In this document: positions 57,601-64,000 of the stretch, piece by piece
How the letters are laid out: each line of letters begins with the position of its first letter
Position numbering within the stretch: position 1 is the first letter of the stretch
Program-made: the position numbers and the translations under genes
Origin: Thiocapsa marina 5811
Lineage (GTDB): Bacteria; Pseudomonadota; Gammaproteobacteria; Chromatiales; Chromatiaceae
DNA length: 64,000 nucleotides
Reading direction: 5' to 3'
Assembly: GCF_000223985.1 (NCBI RefSeq)
Contig: NZ_AFWV01000006.1
Span: forward strand, 186,001-250,000
The notes under the pieces: generated by a model
What the model was told of the DNA's origin: nothing
Databases searched by the model: none
What the model saw: the letters and a program-made list of their open reading frames with translations, nothing else

Positions 57601-57730
57601 CGCGGGCGTGCTCGCCGCGACGATCTTCACACTGTTCGTGGTCCCGGTCGCGTACGACCTGCTCGCCCGCCACACCGGATCGCCCGGCGACGTGAAGCGG
57701 CAGCTCGAGCGCGAAATGGAGGCATCCTGA
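54629..57730 (+). CDS. RND efflux pump (HAE1-type, AcrB-like)
   Basis: The 1033-residue product has twelve membrane helices with the proton-relay Asp pair in LVLAIGLVVDDAIVVLENIH, and the usual N-terminus (SDISVTRPVLATVLSLLLVA). The two large periplasmic loops are present. It exports drugs, metals or metabolites with the coupled adaptor gene upstream. The pattern in the second half (LGLLVVFLVLAAQFESWIHP) is typical of MdtB/MdtC-like and MexQ-like members. Substrate not predictable. Confidence 0.94.
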   Translation: MILSDISVTRPVLATVLSLLLVAFGLVAFDRLPLREYPDIDPPVVSIETVYPGAAANVVETRITQLIEDRIAGVEGIRTVESVSEDGRSAITIEFNIDRDIDGAANDIRDRVSAVLDQLPVEAEPPEIQKVDSNEDVIMWLNLVSDRMSVPELSDYARRYLVDRFSVLDGVARIRVGGNQVYAMRVWLDRTEMAARRLTVTDVENALRAENLELPAGGIESVDRQFSVRTSRAFNNADDFAGLVLKQGADGYLVRLGDVARVERGTEENRTFFRGNGVPMVGIGVIKQSTANTVAVADAAKAEAARINPTLPEGMEIKQSFDSSVFVKDAIKEVYKTLAIAIGLVILIIFLFLGSVRAMLVPAVTVPVSIVATFTVLLWLGFSVNILTLLALVLAIGLVVDDAIVVLENIHRRMEQYGETRLVAAYRGTRQVAFAVVATTVVLISVFVPIAFLQGDVGRLFAEFALTMAAAVAFSSFVALSLSPMLASRILPRSHRRASLTHGVDWVFQWVRRGYGAILRFLLRQPWIVGLAFIGTLGAAVWLFEQIPQEYAPKEDRGAFFVLVNGPEGASYGYMSENMDEIERRLMPYAESGEAIRLLVRAPRTFSNTALFNTGIVVMVLNDFDKRRSGWVIMDEVRAKLADLPGVTAFPVMRQGFGARIQKPVQFVIGGGTYEELAQWRDLLLEAIEEDNPGLTGIDWDYKETKPQLKVEIDYDRAADLGVTVGNIGRTLETMLGSRKVTTYLDAGEEYDVILEGERDAQRTPGSLDNLYVRSDRSDELIPLANLVRVTESADSQSLNRYNRLRAITIEANLESGLALGDALSYLESKVAEHLPEQAQIDYKGQSRDFRSSNQDILFVFVLGLLVVFLVLAAQFESWIHPLVIMLTVPLAMAGALLALWLTGQTLNIYSQIGLIMLVGLAAKNGILIVEFANQLRDEGKAFREALLEAADVRLRPIVMTGITTAAGSLPLLLSSGAGAETRTVIGTVILAGVLAATIFTLFVVPVAYDLLARHTGSPGDVKRQLEREMEAS

Positions 57731-57807
57731 GAATTGCGCGGCTCGGCCCAAGTGTGGCCGACACCGCCTGGAGACCGACCAGGGTCGGGGGATCGTGTCG
57801 CGATCGA

Positions 57808-58395
57808 TCAGCCGATGACCTGGACGCATGCCCTGACCGGACCAAAACTGCGTCTGTGCTCGGCACAGGGTCCGAGTCGGCGCAGTGCCTCGATGTGGGC
57901 GCGTGTCGGATAGCCTTTGTGTCCGGCAAAACCGTAGCCGGGAAACGCGAGATCCAGCTCGCACATGAGACGATCGCGCGCAACCTTTGCGAGGATCGAG
58001 GCGGCACCGATGGACAAGACCAAACCGTCGCCGCCGACGATCGCTTCGACCTCGCACCCCACATCGGGACAACGATTTCCGTCGACGAGCACCCGCGTCG
58101 GCCGCACTTGCAAGGCCGCAACGGCGCGCTGCATGGCCAGCATGGACGCTTGGAGGATATTGATTCGGTCGATCTCTTCCGCGCTCGCCCAAGCAACAGA
58201 CCACGCCAGGGCGTGCTCGCGGATCTCCAGATCCAAGGCGTCGCGCCGAGCCGGGGTGAGTTTCTTGGAATCGTCAAGGCCGACGATCGGTCGGGCCGGA
58301 TCCAAGATGACGGCCGCGGCACTGACGGGACCGGCCAGCGGGCCTCTGCCCGCCTCGTCGACACCCGCGCATAAAACCACGTCCCGGGTGATCAA
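57808..58395 (-). CDS. rnhB: Ribonuclease HII
   Basis: The 195-residue product has the RNase HII motifs with catalytic Asp-Glu in [23 protein letters not shown], and [16 protein letters not shown]. It removes ribonucleotides from DNA and RNA-DNA hybrids. It is the last gene of the lpx cluster, 165 bases after lpxB, on the same strand. Confidence 0.95.
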   Translation of the reverse strand: MITRDVVLCAGVDEAGRGPLAGPVSAAAVILDPARPIVGLDDSKKLTPARRDALDLEIREHALAWSVAWASAEEIDRINILQASMLAMQRAVAALQVRPTRVLVDGNRCPDVGCEVEAIVGGDGLVLSIGAASILAKVARDRLMCELDLAFPGYGFAGHKGYPTRAHIEALRRLGPCAEHRRSFGPVRACVQVIG

Positions 58396-58560
58396 TGACG
58401 TTTCCTCATCGTCGAATCGTCGCGGATACCAAGGGACTTTATCCTCGACTCGGTTTTAGTGAAAAGGCGAAAAACGTCTTGAATCGTGTCCCCGCCGAGT
58501 CCGTTTGCACATCGACGTGCGAGCCTCAGGCGAGAGCGCAAGGACCACACCGGACGCGAT

Positions 58561-59703
58561 TCAATCCCCGATGAGATCAAGGACCGCCTGTGCCGCGCTC
58601 GCTGCGGCATCCTGTCGGAGCCAGAGATGGATACGCCGATACTCGGCCTGGATCTCGGCCACACGCTGCGGATCGTCCAGGAAGGCGAGCACGGCGGGCG
58701 CCAACAGGTCCGCGCGACAGCGGTCTTGGATAAACTCGGGCGCCAGCTCCTTCTCGGCGAGGAGATTCGCCATCGCGATGTAGGGGACCTTGACCAGACC
58801 GAGCTGTTTGACCAGGTGATACGAGACGGGGTGGACCCGATAGGCGACGACCATCGGCCGCTTCGACAACAGTGTTTCCAGCGTCGCCGTTCCCGAGGCG
58901 GTCAGCACGACATCGGCGGCGGCGAGCACCTCCCGACTGCGCCCGTCGACCAGGGTGATCGGGAGATGCGGCGCGACCTGCTCCAAGGTTTGGCTGAAGC
59001 GTTCGCGCAGGCGGACGTTGACCAGTGGGACGACGAACCGCAGGTCGGATCGGGCGGCGAGACAACGCGCGGCGGTCTCGATGAAGGGCCCGGCCAGACG
59101 CTCGACCTCGCCCGTTCGGCTGCCGGGCAGCAGGGCGACGATGGATCCGGACTGGGGCAGACCGAGGGCCCGTCGCGCACCGGCCCGATCGATCTCCAGC
59201 GGGATCTCGTCGGCGAGCGGATGACCGACATAGCGTGCCGGCACGCCGTGCTCACGCAGGAAGGTCTCCTCGAACGGGAAGACACTCAGCATGAGATCGA
59301 CGGAGCGGCGGATCGACTTGACCCGACCCGGACGCCAGGCCCAGACGGTCGGACTGACCATGTGGACGGTGCGAATCCCTGCGCCGCGCAGTCGACGCTC
59401 GAGGCCGAGATTAAAATCGGGTGCATCCACGCCGATGAAGACGTCCGGCGGATTCTCGACGAAATAGCGCACCAGCTCGCGTCTGAGACCGAGCAGCTCG
59501 CGAAGCTGGCCGAGGACCTCCATCAGCCCCATCACGGAAAGCCTCTCCATGGCGAAGAGGGTCTCGCACCCCTCCTCCTGCATCCGCGGTCCGGCCACGC
59601 CGACGAAGCGGACGTCGGGGACCCGTTTGCGGATCTCGCGCGCCAGAGCGGCACCCAAGATGTCGCCGGACGCCTCGTTCGCGACGATGCCGATGCACAA
59701 CAT
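58561..59703 (-). CDS. lpxB: Lipid-A-disaccharide synthase
   Basis: The 380-residue product has the LpxB patterns EASGDILGAAL, VGVAGPRMQEEGCETL, VWAWRPGRVK, LLPGSRTGEVERL and GTATLETLLSKRPMVVAYR. It joins UDP-diacylglucosamine and lipid X. The start at 59703 overlaps the lpxA stop by one base (TGATG). Confidence 0.95.
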   Translation of the reverse strand: MLCIGIVANEASGDILGAALAREIRKRVPDVRFVGVAGPRMQEEGCETLFAMERLSVMGLMEVLGQLRELLGLRRELVRYFVENPPDVFIGVDAPDFNLGLERRLRGAGIRTVHMVSPTVWAWRPGRVKSIRRSVDLMLSVFPFEETFLREHGVPARYVGHPLADEIPLEIDRAGARRALGLPQSGSIVALLPGSRTGEVERLAGPFIETAARCLAARSDLRFVVPLVNVRLRERFSQTLEQVAPHLPITLVDGRSREVLAAADVVLTASGTATLETLLSKRPMVVAYRVHPVSYHLVKQLGLVKVPYIAMANLLAEKELAPEFIQDRCRADLLAPAVLAFLDDPQRVAEIQAEYRRIHLWLRQDAAASAAQAVLDLIGD

Positions 59704-60497
59704 CAGCGCACGATACTGCGCGTGCTGTCGGTGATGAAGTCCGCCATCGGAGCAATCTCGGGAGTGTCGGCGGACATCCGAGTCAGCTCGGCAATCGCCT
59801 CGGCCAGCTTCAGATTCCCCAGATAGAGTGTGCGATAGGCACGCTTGATCGCCTGAATGGCCAGGTCCGAGAAACCCCGTCGCCGCAATCCCTCGGCATT
59901 GATACCCCGAGGCTCGGCCGGGTGCCCGCCGACGGTGACGTAGGGAGGGACGTCCTTGCTCAGAACCGAACCCATGGCACAGAAACCGTGGGCGCCGATC
60001 CTGCAAAACTGGTGGACGATCGTGAAGCCGCCGAGGATGGCCCAGTCCTGGATCTCGACATGGCCGCCCAGAGAGGCGGCGTTGGCCATGATGACGTTGT
60101 CGCCGATTCGGCAGTCGTGTGCCACGTGGACATAGGCCATGAGGAGATTGTCGTTGCCGATTCGGGTCACACCTCGGTCTTGGGCGGTGCCGCGGTGAAG
60201 CGTCGTGAACTCGCGGATCTGGTTGCGATCGCCGATCTCGAGGCGCGTCGTCTCGCCGCCGTACTTCTTGTCCTGGGGGTCTTCACCGACACTCGCGAAC
60301 TGAAAGATCCGATTGTCGCGCCCGATCCGGGTTGGACCCTTGATCACGGCATGGGCGCCGATCCGGCTCCCCGCACCGATCTCGACATCGGGACCGATGA
60401 CGGCGAAGGGGCCGACCTCGACATCGGAATCCAGCGCCGCCCCCGAATCCACCAAGGCGGTCGGGTGGATCAAGCGGCAAAGTCTCGGGCCGTACAC
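59703..60497 (-). CDS. lpxA: UDP-GlcNAc acyltransferase
   Basis: The left-handed beta-helix acyltransferase has [27 protein letters not shown] and the catalytic His in [13 protein letters not shown]. An ATG at 60497 or a TTG at 60473 could be the start; the TTG overlaps the fabZ stop (TTGA) and would give a tighter family-like N-terminus. It performs the first step of lipid A synthesis. Confidence 0.94.
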   Translation of the reverse strand: MYGPRLCRLIHPTALVDSGAALDSDVEVGPFAVIGPDVEIGAGSRIGAHAVIKGPTRIGRDNRIFQFASVGEDPQDKKYGGETTRLEIGDRNQIREFTTLHRGTAQDRGVTRIGNDNLLMAYVHVAHDCRIGDNVIMANAASLGGHVEIQDWAILGGFTIVHQFCRIGAHGFCAMGSVLSKDVPPYVTVGGHPAEPRGINAEGLRRRGFSDLAIQAIKRAYRTLYLGNLKLAEAIAELTRMSADTPEIAPMADFITDSTRSIVR

Positions 60498-60979
60498 ATG
60501 ATCTCGGCGCTGGCCACGACGCGATCGTCCACGCGCGCCTCGCCGTCGAACTTCCAGATCCCTCGACGCACGGGCCCGAGCTTCACATCCAAAATCAACT
60601 GGTCGCCCGGCTCGACGGGCCGCTTGAAGCGCGCCTTGTCGATACCGACGAAGTAATACAGCTTGTTGCCGACCTCGTCCGGACGCGAGGCCATCGCCAG
60701 CAATCCGGTCGCCTGCGCCAGCGCCTCGATGATCAAGACGCCGGGCATCACCGGACGCACCGGAAAATGGCCGGTAAAGAACGGCTCGTTGTAGGAAACG
60801 TTCTTCAAGGCGATCAGATACTCGTTCACCTTGTAGTCGATGACCTTGTCGACCAATAGAAAAGGATACCGGTGCGGCAACAGGCTCAGTACCTTATGGA
60901 TGTCCATTGTGCTCACGACGTCCTCCGAGCGATCAAGACGCAAATCAGAATCCGTCGGCGTGGGATGCGATCCCTCCAT
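60470..60979 (-). CDS. fabZ: 3-hydroxyacyl-ACP dehydratase
   Basis: The hotdog-fold enzyme has [13 protein letters not shown] and the active-site region [26 protein letters not shown] nine bases before the ATG at 60979 supports this start, giving a 24-residue extension before the usual start MDIHKVL; the shorter ATG at 60907 is the alternative. It makes unsaturated fatty acid precursors. Confidence 0.94.
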   Translation of the reverse strand: MEGSHPTPTDSDLRLDRSEDVVSTMDIHKVLSLLPHRYPFLLVDKVIDYKVNEYLIALKNVSYNEPFFTGHFPVRPVMPGVLIIEALAQATGLLAMASRPDEVGNKLYYFVGIDKARFKRPVEPGDQLILDVKLGPVRRGIWKFDGEARVDDRVVASAEIMCTARDFAA

Positions 60980-60980
60980 G

Positions 60981-62039
60981 CTAGGTAGCCTCCCGCCCAG
61001 TTGTTTCGTTCATCGTATCGATACGTATCTCAAGTTGTTTAATGCGTCGCGCCAACTCGTCCAGATGCCTGAACCGAGCGACGTTGCGTCGCCAATCCGC
61101 ACTCGGCATGGCCGGGATCCCGCTGCTGTAGGAGCCGGGCGCCAGAACCGATCGGGTCACCATCGCCATCCCCGTAAAGTGAACCTCGTCGCCGATCTCC
61201 AAATGCCCCGCCATCCCGACGGCGCCGGCGATGGTGCAGTTCCGACCGATTCGGGTTGAGCCGGAGATGCCCGTATTCGCGGCCATCGCCGTATTCTCGC
61301 CGATCTCGACGTTGTGACCGATCTGGATGTGGTTGTCGAGCTTCACCCCATTGCCGATCACGGTGTCGCCGATCGCCCCCCGATCGACGGTCGTGTTCGC
61401 GCCGATCTCGACATCGTCGCCCAAGATTGCTCGCCCAACCTGCGGCATACGGACCCATCGATCGCCGTCCCGAGCGAAGCCGAACCCATCCCGCCCGACG
61501 ACACTGCCGGGGTGAAGCAGTGCGCGCTTGCCGATCAGCGTTCCCGAGCAGAGCGTCACGCGCGCCACCAAACGACTCTCCTCGCCGACCCGAACCCCTT
61601 CCCCGAGGATGCAACCGGGTCCGAGGAAGGCCCGTGGACCGACGAGCACATCGGCCTCCAACACGCAGCTCGGACCGACCCATGCCGTCGGATCGATCTG
61701 TGCGGTCGGATCGACGACGGCACTCGGGTGAACACCGCCGACAACGGCAGGCTCCGGATACAGAATCCGAGCCGCTTTCGCAAACGTCAGATACGGGTTA
61801 TCGCTCAGCAGGACCGGCGACCGACAAGCATCCGCGTCGGCATCCGAGAGGATCACGCAACCGGCCCGAGTATGCTCCAGATGGCGTCTGAAGCGCCCGT
61901 CGCCGAGAAACGTCAGACCGGTCGCGTCGGCGGAGCTCAGCGGAGCAATGCGACACACACGCGCCTCGGGATCGCCCCGTAACGGAACTCCCAGACGCAC
62001 CGCCAAGTCGCCGAGCGCGATCTCCAAGAGGTCACCCAA
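60981..62039 (-). CDS. lpxD: UDP-3-O-acylglucosamine N-acyltransferase
   Basis: The 352-residue product has an N-terminal uridine-binding domain ([34 protein letters not shown]) and a beta-helix with the catalytic His in [19 protein letters not shown]. The C-terminal helix ([17 protein letters not shown]) is as in other LpxD proteins. It is one base before fabZ and 27 bases after skp. Confidence 0.95.
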   Translation of the reverse strand: MGDLLEIALGDLAVRLGVPLRGDPEARVCRIAPLSSADATGLTFLGDGRFRRHLEHTRAGCVILSDADADACRSPVLLSDNPYLTFAKAARILYPEPAVVGGVHPSAVVDPTAQIDPTAWVGPSCVLEADVLVGPRAFLGPGCILGEGVRVGEESRLVARVTLCSGTLIGKRALLHPGSVVGRDGFGFARDGDRWVRMPQVGRAILGDDVEIGANTTVDRGAIGDTVIGNGVKLDNHIQIGHNVEIGENTAMAANTGISGSTRIGRNCTIAGAVGMAGHLEIGDEVHFTGMAMVTRSVLAPGSYSSGIPAMPSADWRRNVARFRHLDELARRIKQLEIRIDTMNETTGREAT

Positions 62040-62066
62040 TAGGCCGCTGGTCTGGCGAGGACATCA

Positions 62067-62582
62067 TCACTTTTCGACGAACTCCTGTTTGAGTCGCTCG
62101 ATGACTTGGGCGGAAATATCGATACGCGGGCTGAAGTAGACCAGACCTTCGCTGATGACGAGATCGATCTTTTCTTCTTTGGCGACCTCGACGATCACCT
62201 CGCGAACCTGCAGCGCAAGCTTGGTCCGAAGCTCGTTCTGCCGCAACGCGAAGTCTTCCTGGAACTCATCCCTCGCGTACTTGAGCTTGCGGGTGCGATT
62301 TCGAATATCGTTTTGCAGGCGCTGAATCTCGCTCTCGCTCATCAAGGCACCTTCGCGTTCCAAGCGCCCTTGAAGTGCGGTGATCTGCTCCTGCTGCTCG
62401 CGCAGAATACTCTCGCGGTCCTCGACTTCGCGCTGAAGTGCGGCCCGTGCAGCCTCGTACTGCGGCGACTCCTCGACGACCGTGTTGGGATCGACCACTG
62501 CGATCCGGTAATCCGATGCGAGCACGACACCCGACAGCAGGATCAACAGGACCGTCGACGACCAAAGAACAGCTAACCTCAC
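62067..62582 (-). CDS. skp: Periplasmic chaperone Skp (OmpH)
   Basis: The GTG at 62582 is used because GGGAG lies seven bases upstream and a signal peptide follows (LAVLWSSTVLLILLSGVVLA). The 171-residue product has the Skp/OmpH start YRIAVVDPNTVVEESPQ and a long charged helical hairpin (REQQEQITALQGRLEREG). It guides outer-membrane proteins to BamA, whose gene is 11 bases upstream. Confidence 0.93.
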   Translation of the reverse strand: MRLAVLWSSTVLLILLSGVVLASDYRIAVVDPNTVVEESPQYEAARAALQREVEDRESILREQQEQITALQGRLEREGALMSESEIQRLQNDIRNRTRKLKYARDEFQEDFALRQNELRTKLALQVREVIVEVAKEEKIDLVISEGLVYFSPRIDISAQVIERLKQEFVEK

Positions 62583-62593
62583 GCATCGGCTCC

Positions 62594-64000
62594 CTAGAAG
62601 GTTTGTCCGAAACCGAATTGAAAGACTTGGGTCTCGTCGCCCTCTTCTTCGTTGAGCGGTGCCGCCAGACTGATCGACAGCGCGCCGATCGGCGACAGCC
62701 AGGTTGCCGAGACACCCGCCGAATAGCGAAGATCCCCGATATCGAATCCGGTTGGCTCGATGAGATCGGAATCGTTGGTCTGCCAAACGTTGCCGAAATC
62801 GAGGAAGGCGCCTAGCCGCAAGGTCTTGCTCAGCTGAGGCCCGCCCGGGGCGGGAGCGAAGAGCTCGATGCTGCCGGCCATTCTGAAGTTGCCTCCGACC
62901 GGATCGTCGTCGTCGGTCTCCCGAGGACCCAAGGAGTTGGCCACGAAGCCACGCACGGAGCGCGGTCCGCCCGCGTAAAAGTTCTCGAAGAACGGCAGGG
63001 AGTCGGTCTGGCCGTACCCCTCGCCGTAGCCCAAATCACCGCTCAAGGAGACCACGAACCGAGAGGTCAAAGGGATGTAGAGCTGCTCCTGATAGGTCAG
63101 CTTATAGTACTGGAGATCGCTGCCGGGTACCGTCAGGTCGGCCCTCGCGATACGCAAACTGCCTTCGGTGGGGAAGATCGCGGTGTCGCGACTGTCGTTC
63201 GTATAGCTGGCGGACAGGACGAAGTCGTTGAAGACGTTGCCGTTGTCTTCGACAAACTGCTGTGCCAACTCGGAGCTATCGCCGGCGATGAAATTCGTAT
63301 ACTGGTAGCGCACACCGAGTCCGGCCCGGCTGGTCTCGGAAATCGGCAGACCGAAGTTCATGCCGAGCACGCCGACATCGGTCGAGTAATCCGCACCGAT
63401 CAGCTCGTCGAAATCCGTTTCCCGATAGGACACGTTGAAGCCTCGACTGATACCGTCGACCGTATAGAAGGGGTTGGTGTAAGCGATCTGATAGAGCTGG
63501 GTCGCTTCGCTCGTGTTGAGACCGAACGACACGCGCTTGCCGGTACCCAGGAAGTTGTTTTGCGTCACGCTGGCATTGAACAGGATACCCTGCGACTGCG
63601 AGTACCCGATGCCGGCCGAGAGATTGCCGGCCGGTTTCTCGGTCACGGTGACGTCGACATCCACCTGATCCGCGGAGCCGGGCACCGCAGGCGTCTCGAT
63701 GGTGACGTCCTCGAAGTAGCCGAGACGCTGGAGCCGCTCGCGCGATTTGCGGACCAACTCGGCCGAGAACCAAGCCGACTCCAACTGTCGCATCTCGCGG
63801 CGAAGCACCTCGTCGCGGGTTCGGGTATTGCCCTTCATGTTGACGCGGCGTACGTAGACGCGCTGCCCCGGATCGACGAAGAAGGTCACCGAGACCTCGC
63901 GTGCCTCCTCGTCGATCTCGGGGATGGTGTTGACGTTGGCAAAGGCATAGCCACGGTCGCCGAGCAGATTCGAGATCCGCTCGGCACTTTCCGTGGTCGC
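62594..64000 (-). CDS. bamA: Outer membrane assembly factor BamA (5' partial)
   Basis: The frame runs off the right edge of the window, so only the C-terminal 468 residues are seen. Visible are the last POTRA domain (VNMKGNTRTRDEVLRREMRQ), the barrel strands, the loop-6 motif GGPRSVRGF and the C-terminal aromatic residue (FGFGQTF). BamA inserts beta-barrel proteins into the outer membrane. It heads the bamA-skp-lpxD-fabZ-lpxA-lpxB-rnhB order. Confidence 0.96.
   Translation of the reverse strand, partial: ATTESAERISNLLGDRGYAFANVNTIPEIDEEAREVSVTFFVDPGQRVYVRRVNMKGNTRTRDEVLRREMRQLESAWFSAELVRKSRERLQRLGYFEDVTIETPAVPGSADQVDVDVTVTEKPAGNLSAGIGYSQSQGILFNASVTQNNFLGTGKRVSFGLNTSEATQLYQIAYTNPFYTVDGISRGFNVSYRETDFDELIGADYSTDVGVLGMNFGLPISETSRAGLGVRYQYTNFIAGDSSELAQQFVEDNGNVFNDFVLSASYTNDSRDTAIFPTEGSLRIARADLTVPGSDLQYYKLTYQEQLYIPLTSRFVVSLSGDLGYGEGYGQTDSLPFFENFYAGGPRSVRGFVANSLGPRETDDDDPVGGNFRMAGSIELFAPAPGGPQLSKTLRLGAFLDFGNVWQTNDSDLIEPTGFDIGDLRYSAGVSATWLSPIGALSISLAAPLNEEEGDETQVFQFGFGQTF

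Overview
The window is high-GC DNA from a Gram-negative bacterium. The lipid A / outer-membrane assembly cluster at the right edge (bamA-skp-lpxD-fabZ-lpxA-lpxB-rnhB, in that order) is the classical gammaproteobacterial arrangement. Overall gene content (split PqiA with MCE and PqiC proteins, EgtB/EgtD, RND pump, MscK and MscS channels, several LysM envelope proteins) suggests an environmental gammaproteobacterium; a purple-sulfur-type (Chromatiaceae-like) lineage is my guess from composition and gene style, not something the sequence proves. No rRNA, tRNA, CRISPR array, prophage or recognisable transposase was found.

Layout. 1-4.5 kb: end of a repeat-domain periplasmic protein, a decayed chloride-channel gene, a decayed 'SFAG-tail' gene, a LysM protein, an outer-membrane beta-barrel and a small ion channel. 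4.6-9.5 kb: MscK-type mechanosensitive channel, then a DUF2092 protein coupled to a 70-residue secreted protein. 9.7-16.4 kb: a 194-bp dispersed repeat, three small envelope proteins, a LysM-arylsulfatase fusion, a relic of a DUF1254/DUF1214 gene, an intact SFAG-tail protein and an AraC-type regulator. 17-22.5 kb: CorA/ZntB-like transporter and a PqiA-PqiA-PqiB-PqiC lipid-transport operon. 22.6-30 kb: a giant CEMIP-like G8 protein, a small secreted protein, and egtB-egtD. 30.4-38.6 kb: a four-helix membrane protein, a LysM-HdeA fusion, broken SFAG and beta-barrel genes, a small helical protein, a truncated outer-membrane gene and three DUF1254/DUF1214 proteins in tandem. 38.8-51 kb: a two-component system, a ClC-TM-SPOR chloride/proton exchanger, DedA, MscS, a truncated Ntn-hydrolase, a potassium channel, glutamate decarboxylase, the second 194-bp repeat and a TRIC-type channel. 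51.6-64 kb: ordinary chromosomal genes (Lon-like domain, IscA-type protein, SufE, RND pump, lpx/bam operon).

The unusual part is roughly 1-50 kb. Genes there have a common theme of the periplasm, ion and proton balance, and acid stress: HdeA domain, glutamate decarboxylase, ClC exchanger, DedA, two mechanosensitive channels, two potassium-type channels, a TRIC channel. Three of the proteins share nearly the same N-terminal LysM module, attached to nothing, to an arylsulfatase or to an HdeA chaperone domain. Four proteins share a C-terminal G-x-PLTP-x-S-x-AG-x2-RR tail. The set has been duplicated and is decaying: the chloride channel, the SFAG protein, the beta-barrel, the DUF1254 protein and a neuromedin-U-like protein each occur as an intact copy plus a broken one, or only as fragments. 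A 15-bp motif (TG-A/T-CATTTCGCGACA) occurs at three intergenic sites near these genes and next to the AraC regulator, and could be its operator.

Limits: all assignments are from reading the sequence and from memory of the families; no database search was run. Start codons are chosen by ribosome-binding sites, signal peptides and overlaps, and alternatives are noted.
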